A DNA stretch of 64,000 nucleotides from Micromonospora siamensis (GCF_900090305.1 NZ_LT607751.1:4402001-4466000); one strand, 5' to 3'; shown: positions 41,896 through 55,302, numbered from the stretch's first letter. A program made the numbers and translations. The notes: a model not told the origin generated them from the sequence alone.

Positions 41896-42345
41896 TCAGG
41901 ACACGGCCGCCCGCACCAGCTCCACGACCCGCTTCTCCACCTCGGGGCTCCAGGCCCGCAGCGCGTACGACACCGGCCAGAGGTCGCCGTCGTCGAGGTT
42001 GGCCGCGTCCTGGAAACCCAGGGTGGAGTACCGATAGTTGAACTTGCCCGAGTCCTGGAAGAAGACGACGATCTTGCCGTCGGCGTTGGCGTAGGCGGGC
42101 ATGCCGTACCAGGTCTTCGGCGTCAGCTGCGGGGCGGCGGTGGTCACGGCCACGTGCACCCGTTCGGCCAGTACGCGGTCGTCCGGGGCCATCTGGGCGA
42201 TCCGGTCGAGGACCGCCTCCAGCCCGTCGGCCTGCTTGGCGCCCTTGCGGCCCTCGGCGCGCAGCTCGGCGGCGCGCTCCTTCATCGCGGCGCGCTCCTC
42301 GGCGCTGAACCCGTCGGACCCGGTCGTGGAGCTCGTCGTCGACAC
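41896..42345 (-). CDS. DUF1801 family protein
   Basis: 149 aa, ATG start. N-terminal charged helix (about 10-45, EERAAMKERAAELRAEGRKGAK), then the DUF1801/YdhG fold: TPKTWYGMPAYANADGKIVVFFQDSGKFNYRYSTLGF. The fold resembles SRPBCC-unrelated small YdhG proteins with no known activity. Soluble, no partner. Confidence 0.85.
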   Translation of the reverse strand: MSTTSSTTGSDGFSAEERAAMKERAAELRAEGRKGAKQADGLEAVLDRIAQMAPDDRVLAERVHVAVTTAAPQLTPKTWYGMPAYANADGKIVVFFQDSGKFNYRYSTLGFQDAANLDDGDLWPVSYALRAWSPEVEKRVVELVRAAVS

Positions 42346-42465
42346 CGTCGTACTTCCCTTCGCCAGTGGCTCGGCGTCCTGCCGGCCTCCTGGGGAAAGG
42401 CTAGGCCCGGCGGCGATCCGCTCGCTTCTCGATTCCTGATCGGATCGACGCCGGGCCGACGCGGG

Positions 42466-43293
42466 TCAACGCAGGCCGGCGAAGAGGTCGTCCTCGGGGG
42501 TCGGCGCGCCGGTGGTGTCGCGGACCCGGACGAAGGTCTCCATGCCCATCAGTTCGGTGAACCGGTCCTGCCCGAGTTGCAGGAAGAAGATGTTCTCCGC
42601 CTGGCTGGCGTGCGCGGCCAGGGACTCGAACTTCTGCCCGCCGTAGCCTCGGGTGTCCACCCAGGTGGTGATCTCCTCGTCCGGCAGGCCCAGCGTCGGC
42701 ATGTCCGCGGACTCGTCCGGCTCCGGGAACTCGACGCCGATCTCCTTCATGACCCGGCCGAACTCCTCGAAGGCGCCGCGCGGCACGGTGGTCCAGTAGA
42801 CCTTCGCGGGACTGCCGGCCAGCTCGACGGCGGCCATGGTGATCCGGTGCGCCTGGATGTGATCCGGGTGGCCGTAGAAGCCGTTCTCGTCATAGGTGAC
42901 GACCACGTCGGGCCGGTAACGGCGGATCAGGTCGGCCAGCCGTTCGGCCGCCTCGGGCACCGGCGTGTTCCAGAACGCGTGGGGGGCGTCGTTGGTCGCC
43001 CACCCCATCATTCCGGAGTCGGCGTAGTCCAGCGTCTCCAGGTGGGTCACCTTCAACGCCTCGCAACTGGCCGCCAGCTCGGCCCGGCGCATCGCCACCA
43101 CGGCCTGCGGGTCGTGCCCCGGCTCACCCGGCTTGACCCCGCCGGGCCCGTCGCCGCACCGCCCGTCCGTGCAGGTCACCAGAACCGTGGTGATGCCTTC
43201 GGCCGCGTACCGGGCGAGGACGCCGCCGGTGCTCGTCGCCTCGTCGTCGGGGTGCGCGTGCACTGCCATCAGGGTCAGAGATCGTTCCGCCAC
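42466..43293 (-). CDS. mca: Mycothiol S-conjugate amidase
   Basis: 275 aa from GTG 43293 (reads AERSLTLMAVHAHPDDEATST). LmbE/PIG-L zinc hydrolase with the metal motif HAHPDDE at the start, CTDGRCGD, DYADSGMMGW and YDENGFYGHPDHIQAH. These features and the length match Mca rather than MshB. Mca cleaves mycothiol conjugates to mercapturic acids for export, detoxifying electrophiles and antibiotics such as rifamycin. It is divergent from a HelR-type gene that has a rifamycin-associated element, an apt neighbour. Confidence 0.85.
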   Translation of the reverse strand: MAERSLTLMAVHAHPDDEATSTGGVLARYAAEGITTVLVTCTDGRCGDGPGGVKPGEPGHDPQAVVAMRRAELAASCEALKVTHLETLDYADSGMMGWATNDAPHAFWNTPVPEAAERLADLIRRYRPDVVVTYDENGFYGHPDHIQAHRITMAAVELAGSPAKVYWTTVPRGAFEEFGRVMKEIGVEFPEPDESADMPTLGLPDEEITTWVDTRGYGGQKFESLAAHASQAENIFFLQLGQDRFTELMGMETFVRVRDTTGAPTPEDDLFAGLR

Positions 43294-43349
43294 CCCACCA
43301 CCATACAGACGGAAAGCGCCCCCTCCATTTTCAAGATATAGCGCACCCG

Positions 43350-43368
43350 GGGGCTTGCGGCAAGACCG
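43350..43368. promoter_or_regulatory. Rifamycin-associated element (RAE)
   Basis: GGGGCTTGCGGCAAGACCG differs at two positions from the 19-bp RAE that I recall as GGGGCTTGCGGCAAGGCCC, found in front of rifamycin-inactivating and helR genes in actinomycetes. Located 77 bp upstream of the helR start, in the divergent helR-mca promoter region. The core CTTGCGGCAAG is intact. Confidence 0.8.
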
Positions 43369-43444
43369 GGGTCGTGCCGCAGAATCACCGACTGCTCGCC
43401 CGCCACCTGCAAAAACATCAGGCTTCACCGACCCGGGAGATGCA

Positions 43445-45595
43445 TTGGATCCACTGACCGACAGCGCGTTCGCCCTACCCGACCGGCTCGCCGCCAAGGC
43501 CGATCCGGCGCTGATCGCCGGCGACGAACGGCACTTCGCCGCCATCGCGCGCGACCTCGCCCGGTCGTCGGCCGAACTGACCGACCGGCTCGACGCCGCG
43601 CGCCGGGCACCGGGCGGCAAGGGCCGACAGGCGGTGGAACGGGACGAGGAGGTACGCCGCCTCACCGCCCGCCTGCGCGCCCTGCGCCGCTTCGGTCTGG
43701 ACCTGTGCATCGGGCGGATGGTCGGCGCGGACGGCACCGAGCCGGTGTACGTCGGTCGGCGGGGCCTCACCGATCCGGAGGGCCGCCGACTGCTGCTCGA
43801 CTGGCGGTCACCCGCGGCCGAACCGTTCTTCGCCGCGACCCACGCCGCACCGATGGGCCTGGCGAGCCGGCGCAGGTACCGCTGGACCGGCGGCCGGATC
43901 AGCGACTACTGGGACGAGGTGTTCACCCCCGACGGGCTCGACGGGCACGCCGCACTGGACGACCAGTCCGCCTTCATCGCCAGTCTCGGCGGCAGCCGGT
44001 CGACCCGGATGCGTGACGTGCTCGCCACCATCCAGGCCGATCAGGACGCCATCATCCGCGCCGGGTCCAGCGGGGTCCTCGTCGTGGACGGCGGGCCGGG
44101 CACCGGCAAGACCGTCGTCGCCCTGCACCGCACCGCCTACCTGCGCTACGCCGATCCTCGGCTCGGCCGACGCCGGGGCGGGGTGCTGTTCGTCGGCCCG
44201 CACCAGCCCTACCTCGCGTACGTCTCCGACGTGCTGCCCAGCCTCGGTGAGGAGGACGTGCAGATCTGCACCCTGCGCGACCTGGTGCCCGAGGGCGCCG
44301 AGGCGGGGGTCGAGGCCGACCCGGAGGTGGCCCGGTTGAAGTCGTCCGCGGACCTGGTACGGGCGATCGAGGCGGCCGTCAGGTTCTACGAGGACCCGCC
44401 CCGGACCGGCATGACGGTCAGCACCGAGGACGCCGACCTGCGGCTGAGCGCCGCCGACTGGGCCCAGGCGTTCGAGGCGCCGGACCCCGGCACCCCGCAC
44501 AACGAGGCGCGCGAGCGGATCTGGGACGAACTGCTGGCGATCCTGACCGACCGGTACGACGGCGACGAACCGGACGACCTGCTGCACCGGTCGCTGCGGG
44601 CCAACCCGCAGCTGCGTGCGGCCGTCAACCGGGCGTGGCCGTTGCTGGAGGCGGCGGACCTCGTCGGAGACCTGTGGTCGGTCCCGGCGTACCTGCGTAG
44701 GTGCGCGCCGTGGCTCGGCCCGGAGGAGGTGCGGCGGCTGCAACGCCCGGACCCCCGGGCCTGGACGGTGTCCGACCTGCCGCTGCTCGACGCCGCCCGG
44801 CAACGGCTCGGTGACCCGGAGGCGTCCCGGCGCGACCGCCGCAACCGGGCCGCCGTCGCCGTCGAACGGGAGCGGATGGCCGCGGTCGTCGACGAACTGA
44901 TCGAGGCCCACACCTACGACGACGGTGAAGGGGTGTTGTCGAGCCTGCGCCAACTGGACCTCCAGGACGCCCTGGTCGACGGGGCGGGGCTGTCCGGCGC
45001 CGACCCGGACCGGCTCGCCGGCCCGTTCGCGCACATCGTGGTGGACGAGGCCCAGGAACTGACCGACGCGCAGTGGCAGATGCTGCTGCTGCGCTGCCCG
45101 TCCCGCAGCCTCACGGTGGTCGGGGACCGCGCCCAGGCCCGGCACGGGTTCACCGAGTCGTGGCGGGAGCGGCTGGAACGGGTCGGCCTGGACCGGATCG
45201 AGCTGGCCTCGCTGAGCATCAACTACCGGACCCCTGCCGAGGTCATGGCGGCGGCCGAGCCCGTGATCCGCGCGGTGCTGCCCGACGCCAACGTGCCGAC
45301 CTCCGTACGCCCCGGGGGCGCGGTACGCCACGGCTGCACCGCCGACCTCGACCCGGTCCTCGACAGCTGGCTCGCCGGGAACGCCGACGGGACCGCCTGC
45401 GTCATCGGCGCCGATCCGACCCGGGCGGAGCCCCGGATCCGCTGGCTGACCCCGGAGCTGGTCAAGGGGCTGGAGTTCGACCTGGTCGTCCTCGTGGATC
45501 CGGAGACGTTCGGCGACGGCATCGAGGGTGCGGTGGACCGCTACGTCTCGATGACCCGGGCCACCGGGCAGCTGGTCGTCCTGAACAGCCCCTGA
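43445..45595 (+). CDS. helR: HelR-type RNA polymerase-recycling ATPase
   Basis: 716 aa. No ATG or GTG fits; TTG 43445 with GGGAGA four bases upstream starts at the conserved N-terminus (DPLTDSAFALPDRLAAKADPALI). Residues 20-80 form an antiparallel coiled coil as in HelD proteins. UvrD/Rep-like ATPase follows: Walker A GGPGTGKT at about 216-223, VVDEAQELTDAQ (motif II), GDRAQARHGF (motif III), SLSINYRTP (motif IV), TPELVKGLEFDLVVL and YVSMTRATGQL (motifs V-VI). HelR displaces rifampicin from RNA polymerase and gives resistance. The RAE upstream supports this subtype over ordinary HelD. Confidence 0.85.
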   Translation: MDPLTDSAFALPDRLAAKADPALIAGDERHFAAIARDLARSSAELTDRLDAARRAPGGKGRQAVERDEEVRRLTARLRALRRFGLDLCIGRMVGADGTEPVYVGRRGLTDPEGRRLLLDWRSPAAEPFFAATHAAPMGLASRRRYRWTGGRISDYWDEVFTPDGLDGHAALDDQSAFIASLGGSRSTRMRDVLATIQADQDAIIRAGSSGVLVVDGGPGTGKTVVALHRTAYLRYADPRLGRRRGGVLFVGPHQPYLAYVSDVLPSLGEEDVQICTLRDLVPEGAEAGVEADPEVARLKSSADLVRAIEAAVRFYEDPPRTGMTVSTEDADLRLSAADWAQAFEAPDPGTPHNEARERIWDELLAILTDRYDGDEPDDLLHRSLRANPQLRAAVNRAWPLLEAADLVGDLWSVPAYLRRCAPWLGPEEVRRLQRPDPRAWTVSDLPLLDAARQRLGDPEASRRDRRNRAAVAVERERMAAVVDELIEAHTYDDGEGVLSSLRQLDLQDALVDGAGLSGADPDRLAGPFAHIVVDEAQELTDAQWQMLLLRCPSRSLTVVGDRAQARHGFTESWRERLERVGLDRIELASLSINYRTPAEVMAAAEPVIRAVLPDANVPTSVRPGGAVRHGCTADLDPVLDSWLAGNADGTACVIGADPTRAEPRIRWLTPELVKGLEFDLVVLVDPETFGDGIEGAVDRYVSMTRATGQLVVLNSP

Positions 45596-45604
45596 CCGCA
45601 CGCC

Positions 45605-45647
45605 GACGGGCCCCGGTCGATCCGTCGCGGATCGGCCGGGGCCCGTC
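45605..45647. terminator. Bidirectional terminator between helR and katG
   Basis: A 20-bp stem (45605-45624 with 45628-45647) around a TCG loop, with a single G-T type mismatch. Flanked by the stops of both convergent genes (10 and 16 bp away). Confidence 0.8.
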
Positions 45648-45662
45648 GTCATGCCTGTCGGA

Positions 45663-48428
<2,766 letters not shown>

Positions 48429-48505
48429 TTAAGCCCGACGCGGCGCGCCGGAAGTGATGCGAATCCGCCTGATCAGGTGAAACAGCCGGCGAGCGGTGTC
48501 GTCCG

Positions 48506-49540
48506 CTACTCCCGGCCGTGCTCGACGCGCAGGTGCGGGGCGAGCGCGCGGAGGAAGTCCGGCGCGTCGAAGATCGCTCCGGCCGAGGCGACCCCGGTCG
48601 TCCGCGTCCGGCCGTCGAGGATCCGCGCGACAGCCTCGACCGCCAGCGGTGCGCTGACCGCGTAGATGTCCCGCCCGTGCGCGGTGACGCGTCGCCGCAG
48701 GTCGCCGCGGCGTACGACGACGTCCACGGTGAAGGTCTGCGCGGAGCGTCCACGCTCGTCGACCGCCGTCGGCGCGGTCGCGTCCGGGGCGGCCAGGTCG
48801 CCCGCCGCCTCCGTGGTCATGTAGGTGCGCACCTCGGAGACGGCCAGGTGGCTGGGAACGGTGACGACGTCGGCCATCGTGAACTCGCCGAGCACGTTTC
48901 GGCGGCCCAGCGGCGCCGGGAACTCCCACTCCAGGATCGGCAGGCCGCCCTCGTCGAGGGGGTACTCCAGCCGGCCGCCGGTGTAGCGGACCCGCCGGCC
49001 GTCCCGACGCTGGCGGGACACCGCCCCGGAGGCCAGGGTCCCGGCCGTGGGGTGCCAGCTGCTCAGCCCGTACGCGACGTGCACCTCGTCGGCCGCGACC
49101 CACTCCGCCATCGCCGCGGTGACCAGCAGGTCGCCGAGGCCGCCGAAGAAGGCCATCGCCGGCACCACCGCCACGCCCGCGGCCCCGGCGCGCGCGCCGA
49201 AGTGTGCGAACGTGTCCCGGTTGGCCTCGATCTCGGCCGCAACGTCGACGTACGGGATCCCGGCGCGCAGGGCGGCCTCGACGACCGGGGCGGCGGTGGC
49301 GGCGAACGGGCCGGCGCAGTTGATCACCGCACCCGCGCCGGTCAACGCCCGGTCGAGCGAGGCCGGCTCCCCGACCGGGACCACCCGCTGCTCGACGCCC
49401 GGATGCGCCGCCGCCACCGTCGCGAGTCGGGCCGCGTCCCGACCGAGCAGCAGCGGGACGAATCCGCGCTCGCGCAACTCCGCCACCACGAACCGCCCGG
49501 TGTGTCCGTACGCGCCGAACACCGCCACCAGCTGTCCCAT
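48506..49540 (-). CDS. Saccharopine dehydrogenase-like NAD(P) oxidoreductase
   Basis: 344 aa from ATG 49540 (GGAGGAACCGGGG upstream). Rossmann start LVAVFGAYGHTGRFVVAELRERG, LLLGRDAARL, and VINCAGPFAATAAPVVEAALRAGIPYVDVAAEI. This is the Sacchrp_dh_NADP group that includes trans-acting enoyl reductases. Substrate unknown. Divergent from a GlxA-type regulator gene with a 104-bp intergenic region, so the regulator probably controls it. Confidence 0.8.
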   Translation of the reverse strand: MGQLVAVFGAYGHTGRFVVAELRERGFVPLLLGRDAARLATVAAAHPGVEQRVVPVGEPASLDRALTGAGAVINCAGPFAATAAPVVEAALRAGIPYVDVAAEIEANRDTFAHFGARAGAAGVAVVPAMAFFGGLGDLLVTAAMAEWVAADEVHVAYGLSSWHPTAGTLASGAVSRQRRDGRRVRYTGGRLEYPLDEGGLPILEWEFPAPLGRRNVLGEFTMADVVTVPSHLAVSEVRTYMTTEAAGDLAAPDATAPTAVDERGRSAQTFTVDVVVRRGDLRRRVTAHGRDIYAVSAPLAVEAVARILDGRTRTTGVASAGAIFDAPDFLRALAPHLRVEHGRE

Positions 49541-49644
49541 CCCCGGTTCCTCCACCCTCGCTGAAAGATCGACTGGGAAGATCCTCCGCGCCGCCACCGA
49601 CCCGGAACAGTGTCTGGAACGCCGTGCCCCGTACAGTTTCGGAC

Positions 49645-50580
49645 ATGGCTGTGGTCGCGCTCGCCGTCACCGACGGGATGCTGCACTTCGAGCTCGCGAT
49701 GGCCTTCGAGGTCTTCGCCCGTGACCCCTCGGGCCTGGCCGACCCGTGGTACGACCTGGTGGTCTGCGGCTCCGGCCCGCTCCGGGTCGGCCGGTTCCGG
49801 ATGGACCCGGACGCCGGCTTCGACGCCGTCGCCGACGCCGACACCGTGGTCGTCCCTGCCGTGGCGGACGTCGACGCCGAGGTGCCCGCCGACCTGGTCG
49901 CCGCCATCCGCGCGGCCCACGACGCGGGCGCCCGGATCGTCTCGCTCTGCACCGGCGCGTTCGCGCTGGCCGCCGCGGGTGTGCTGGACGGCCTGCGCGC
50001 CACGACGCACTGGGCGCACACCGAGGCACTGGCCGCCCGCCACCCCCGGGTACGGGTCGACCCGGACGTGCTCTACGTCGACAACGGCTCGGTGCTCACC
50101 TCCGCCGGCAAGGCCGCCGCCGTCGACCTGTGCCTGCACCTGATCCGCCGGGACCACGGCTCCACGGTCGCCAACGCCGTCGCCCGCCGGCTGGTCGTGC
50201 CGCCGCACCGCGCCGGCGGCCAGGCCCAGTTCGTCACCACCCCGGTGCCGGCCCGCGAGGACCATCCCCTCGCCGACCTGCTCCCGTGGGTGCTGGAACG
50301 GCTGGACCGTCCGCTGACCGTGGAGGACCTGGCCCGCCGGGCCAGCATGAGCTCACGCAACCTGGCCCGACACTTCCAGGCGGTGACCGGCACCACCCCG
50401 CTGCGGTGGCTGTCCACCCAGCGCATCCGCCGGGCGCAGGAGCTGCTGGAGAACACCGGGGACAGCATCGACGCGGTCGCCCGGGCGACCGGCATGGGAA
50501 CCGCCACCACGCTGCGCCGGCACTTCCACCGCACCGTCGGCGTACCCCCGGACGCCTACCGTCGCACGTTCCGCCGGTAG
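49645..50580 (+). CDS. GlxA-family AraC-type transcriptional regulator
   Basis: 311 aa from ATG 49645; GTG 49624 would add seven residues. Residues 1-180 are a DJ-1/PfpI (class I amidotransferase-like) domain with the nucleophile-elbow region IVSLCTGAFALAAAGVLDG. Residues 210-311 are a double AraC helix-turn-helix (TVEDLARRASMSSRNLARHFQAVTGTTPLRWLSTQRIRRAQELL, then the second helix pair and AYRRTFRR). The ligand of such regulators is usually unknown. Likely regulates the divergent oxidoreductase gene and itself. Confidence 0.9.
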   Translation: MAVVALAVTDGMLHFELAMAFEVFARDPSGLADPWYDLVVCGSGPLRVGRFRMDPDAGFDAVADADTVVVPAVADVDAEVPADLVAAIRAAHDAGARIVSLCTGAFALAAAGVLDGLRATTHWAHTEALAARHPRVRVDPDVLYVDNGSVLTSAGKAAAVDLCLHLIRRDHGSTVANAVARRLVVPPHRAGGQAQFVTTPVPAREDHPLADLLPWVLERLDRPLTVEDLARRASMSSRNLARHFQAVTGTTPLRWLSTQRIRRAQELLENTGDSIDAVARATGMGTATTLRRHFHRTVGVPPDAYRRTFRR

Positions 50581-50637
50581 GCGTCCGCAAGGACCCCCTA
50601 CCGCTCGCCGGGACCCTGCTCCTTGACCTCGTCGGGG

Positions 50638-52275
50638 TCAGCCGGCCTCCGGCGCGCTGGTCTCGGTGAGCCGACCGTCGGCCAGCCGCAGCCAGCGGTC
50701 CACCCCGATCGCCGCCAGGAACCGCTCGTCGTGGCTGACCACCAGCAGCGCACCCCGGTACGCCCCCAACGCCCCCTCCAGCTGCCCGATGCTGTCCAGG
50801 TCGAGGTTGTTGGTCGGCTCGTCGAGCAGCAGCAGTTGCGGCGCGGGGTCGGTGAACAGCACGCAGGCGAGGGTCGCCCGCAGCAGCTCACCCCCGGACA
50901 GCGCCCCCACCGGCAGGTGCACCCGGCTGCCGCGGAACAGGAACCGGGCCAGCAGGTTCATCCGCTCCGCGTCGGCGAGGCCGGGGGCGAACCCGGCAAG
51001 GTTCTCCGCGACCGTACGCGCCGGGTCGAGCAGGTCGAGCCGCTGGGACAGGTACGCCACCCGACCGTCGACCCGGGTCACGCTCCCCGACGCCGCTTCC
51101 TGTCCCCCGCCGACCAGCCGCAGCAGGGTCGACTTGCCGGCGCCGTTGGGCCCGGTGAGGGCGATCCGCTCCGGCCCCCGGATGCTCAGGTCGACGCCGG
51201 CTCCGGCGAAGACCGGCCGACCGTGGTACTCGGCCTGGAGGTGCTCGCCGGAGAAGATGGTCCGGCCGACCGGAACGGTGGTGTCGGGCAGCTCGACGAC
51301 GATCCGGTCGTCCTGGCGGGCGGCGCGGCTGGCCTGGTCGAGGCGGGCCCGGGCGTCGCCGACCCGGGCGGCGTGGGTCTCGTTGGCCCGGCCGGCCGAG
51401 ACCTGGGCGTCGCGTTTCAGGCCCCCGGCGACGATCCGGGCCAGACCGGCGTCGGGGAGGTTCCGGGCGGCGGTGGAGGCGCGCCGGGCGGCCCGCTCCC
51501 GGGCCTGTTGCTGCTCGCGCTTCTGCCGCCTCAGGTCCTGCTCGGCGGTGCGGACCTGCCGCTCGAGGACCTCCCGCTCGGCGCCCACCGCCTGCTCGTA
51601 GTCGGTGTACGTGCCGCCGTACCAGCGGATCCCGTCGTCGTCGAGGGCGGCGATGCGGTCCATCTCGTCCAGCAGCGCCCGGTCATGGCTGACCACCAGC
51701 AGGCAGCCCGTCCAGCCGCGCAGCACCCCGGTCAGCCGTTCTCGCGCGTCGCGGTCCAGGTTGTTGGTCGGCTCGTCCAGCAACAGCACGTCGGGGCGCT
51801 TGAGCAGCTGCGCGGCGAGGCCGAGGGAGACGACCTGGCCGCCGCTGAGGGTGCCCAGCCGCCGGTCCAGCGTCACCTCGCCCAGGCCCAGCCGGTCCAG
51901 CTCGGCGTGGGTGCGTTCCTCGACGTCCCAGTCGTCGCCGACGGCCGTGAAGTGTTCCTCGTCGGCGTCACCGGCCTCGATGGCGTGCAGCGCGGCGACG
52001 GCCCGGTCGACGCCGAGGACCTGCGCCACGGTCTGGTCGACGGCGAACGGCAGGTGCTGCGGCAGGTAGCCGAGCACCCCGTGCACCGTCACGGTGCCGG
52101 CGGTCGGGCGCAGCTCCCCGGCGATCAGCCGCAGCAGGGTCGACTTGCCGCGGCCGTTGGGCGCCACCAGGCCGGTACGACCGGCCGGGACCGAGAAGGA
52201 CAGGTCGTGGAAGACCGGAGTCTCGTCCGGCCAGGAGAAGGAGAGAGCGGAGCTGACGATACGGACGTCGGACAT
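50638..52275 (-). CDS. ABC-F ATPase (ribosome-associated, possible antibiotic resistance)
   Basis: 545 aa from ATG 52275 (GAGG six bases upstream). Two ABC domains in one chain, no membrane helices. First: APNGRGKST, signature LSGGQ, LLLDEPTNNLD. Then a highly charged linker (about 215-330, RRQKREQQQARERAARRAS). Second: GPNGAGKST, LSGGE, LLLDEPTNNLD. The class includes factors that dislodge ribosome-bound antibiotics and translation factors. I cannot assign the subclass by eye. A hairpin-rich leader with a short upstream ORF precedes it, as seen in drug-inducible members. Confidence 0.88.
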   Translation of the reverse strand: MSDVRIVSSALSFSWPDETPVFHDLSFSVPAGRTGLVAPNGRGKSTLLRLIAGELRPTAGTVTVHGVLGYLPQHLPFAVDQTVAQVLGVDRAVAALHAIEAGDADEEHFTAVGDDWDVEERTHAELDRLGLGEVTLDRRLGTLSGGQVVSLGLAAQLLKRPDVLLLDEPTNNLDRDARERLTGVLRGWTGCLLVVSHDRALLDEMDRIAALDDDGIRWYGGTYTDYEQAVGAEREVLERQVRTAEQDLRRQKREQQQARERAARRASTAARNLPDAGLARIVAGGLKRDAQVSAGRANETHAARVGDARARLDQASRAARQDDRIVVELPDTTVPVGRTIFSGEHLQAEYHGRPVFAGAGVDLSIRGPERIALTGPNGAGKSTLLRLVGGGQEAASGSVTRVDGRVAYLSQRLDLLDPARTVAENLAGFAPGLADAERMNLLARFLFRGSRVHLPVGALSGGELLRATLACVLFTDPAPQLLLLDEPTNNLDLDSIGQLEGALGAYRGALLVVSHDERFLAAIGVDRWLRLADGRLTETSAPEAG

Positions 52276-52297
52276 GATCGACCTCGGAGAAGGAGGA

Positions 52298-52425
52298 CCG
52301 GGCGCGCACCTGGGCGCCCGGGCACAGGCAGGGGACGACGAAGGTGGCCGCGACGCCGGCGCGGTCACCCGCGCGGCTGCGGCCGGTCCGGGCTCTCACC
52401 CGGAGATGTCGTCGTCACCTGCCAC
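52298..52425 (-). promoter_or_regulatory. Candidate attenuation leader of the ABC-F gene
   Basis: On the minus strand a tiny ORF starts at GTG 52425 (GGAG five bases upstream) and encodes nine residues (MAGDDDISG), stopping at 52396. Its end overlaps a hairpin TCCGGG-N6-CCCGGA (52404-52387). A second hairpin with perfect 8-bp arms, CCGGGCGC/GCGCCCGG (52321-52298), lies 22 bp before the gene start. This arrangement resembles ribosome-mediated attenuators, but there is no U-tract and no proof of function. Confidence 0.4.
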
Positions 52426-52582
52426 GATCACTCCGATCCTCGGTTACCCGGCCCACGATAGCGCGGACCACAACCGAGTTTCGCCCCATGTCGAGGACCG
52501 CCACCCGGCTCCGTCCCGGTGGTGACAGTGCTGATCCGCCCCGCGAGCACGTGGCGGCGGACGACGAGCGGCAGGAGGCGGG

Positions 52583-53176
52583 ATGCGGAAGGTCATCGCG
52601 AACGAGTGGATGACGCTGGACGGGGTGGTGCAGTCACCGAGCTACCCGGACGAGGACGCGAGCGGTGGCTTCGCGCACGGCGGCTGGCACGCCCGCTACT
52701 TCGACGATCTGTCGATGCGGTGGGTGGTCGAGAACGTACGCGGTGCGGGGGGCTACCTGCTGGGGCGCGGGACGTACGAGATCTTCGCGGCGCACTGGCC
52801 GACCGCGCCGCAGGAGCAGCGGGTACTCGCCGAACCGCTGAACGCGTTGCCGAAGTACGTCGCCTCGACGACCCTCGCCGCGCCACTGGGCTGGCGGAAC
52901 TCGACGCTGCTGGGAGGCGACGTCGCGGCGGCCGTACGCGCCCTCAAGGCCGAGCGGGGCGGGGACCTGCACGTGATCGGCAGCCCGGGCCTCGTCCAGA
53001 GCCTGCTGGCGTTCGACCTGCTCGACGAGCTGCGGGTGATGATCGATCCGGTGCTGGTGGGCGGCGGGAAGCCCCTGTTCGGCCGGGACGGCGCGCACCG
53101 GACCCTGCGGCTGGTCGACAGCCAGGTGACCAGCACCGGCGCGATCATCGCCCGGTACGCCGCCACGGGCGGTTGA
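52583..53176 (+). CDS. RibD C-terminal/dihydrofolate reductase-family protein
   Basis: 197 aa, ATG with GCAGGAGGCGGG upstream. RibD-C/YyaP-type fold: MRKVIANEWMTLDGVVQSP, YLLGRGTYEIFAAHWP, LPKYVASTTL, GDLHVIGSPGLVQSLLAFDLLDELRVMIDPVLVGGGKPLF. Such proteins are NADPH-binding reductases of unknown substrate and are abundant in actinomycetes. Monocistronic; a strong hairpin lies 82 bp downstream. Confidence 0.9.
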   Translation: MRKVIANEWMTLDGVVQSPSYPDEDASGGFAHGGWHARYFDDLSMRWVVENVRGAGGYLLGRGTYEIFAAHWPTAPQEQRVLAEPLNALPKYVASTTLAAPLGWRNSTLLGGDVAAAVRALKAERGGDLHVIGSPGLVQSLLAFDLLDELRVMIDPVLVGGGKPLFGRDGAHRTLRLVDSQVTSTGAIIARYAATGG

Positions 53177-53258
53177 CCGGCCGGCTGGCCGCCCTTCGCG
53201 GCCTCGGCGGGAAACCTCCTGGTGAGCACCGACAACCATCGACATATCTGGATCGTAA

Positions 53259-53284
53259 GGCCCGGGCGACGAGTCGCCCGGGCC
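53259..53284. terminator. Terminator hairpin
   Basis: GGCCCGGGCGAC pairs perfectly with GTCGCCCGGGCC around a 2-base GA (effectively a 4-base loop with an open pair). It isolates the reductase gene from the xylanase promoter. Confidence 0.8.
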
Positions 53285-53303
53285 CCGATCGTGAAGCTAT
53301 GCG

Positions 53304-53317
53304 TGTTATCGATAACA
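53304..53317. promoter_or_regulatory. LacI-family-type operator TGTTATCGATAACA
   Basis: Perfect 14-bp palindrome with central CG, the form typical of LacI-family sites, in the only AT-rich stretch upstream of the xylanase gene. TATCTT 15 bp further on could be a -10 element. The regulator gene is not in the window. Confidence 0.7.
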
Positions 53318-53419
53318 TGCTATCTTCGGCGCGCAGGAGCCGAAGCTTCCCTCCCCTACGGTCACCGTCCGCTCGAAGGGCACCGGTCACGTACCGGTTC
53401 GACGCGCGGTGACGGGTGA

Positions 53420-54985
<1,566 letters not shown>

Positions 54986-55258
54986 CCGCCGCGACCGGCC
55001 CGGTCCGCGCCCCCGCCCCGGGGCCGGGCCGGGCCGTACCCCGGGCGGGACCGGGCCGTACCCCGGGCGGGACCGGGCCGATCGGGGGCCGGGCTGGGCT
55101 GCTCTCCGGGGCGGGACCGGGCCGATCCGGGGCCGGACGGGGCTGTGTGCCGGGGCGGGACCGGTCCACGAGCCGTGCTGGCCGGCGCCGGTCGGAATCC
55201 CGGCCGGGGTGGGCGCCGGGTGATCTCACCCCGGCCCGACGCTACGGCGCGAAGAGCG
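54986..55258. repeat. GC-rich degenerate direct repeats downstream of the xylanase
   Basis: About 55016-55163 holds short direct repeats of a CGGGCCG...CGGGCGGGAC unit: two perfect 22-bp copies (from about 55030 and 55052) and two imperfect longer copies near 55074 and 55118. All-G/C with no gene; probably slippage-prone spacer DNA that may act as terminator. Confidence 0.6.
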
Positions 55259-55302
55259 ATGATCGCCTATGCTTGCTGCGCCGCGACCCGCCCGCCCGGG
55301 AG

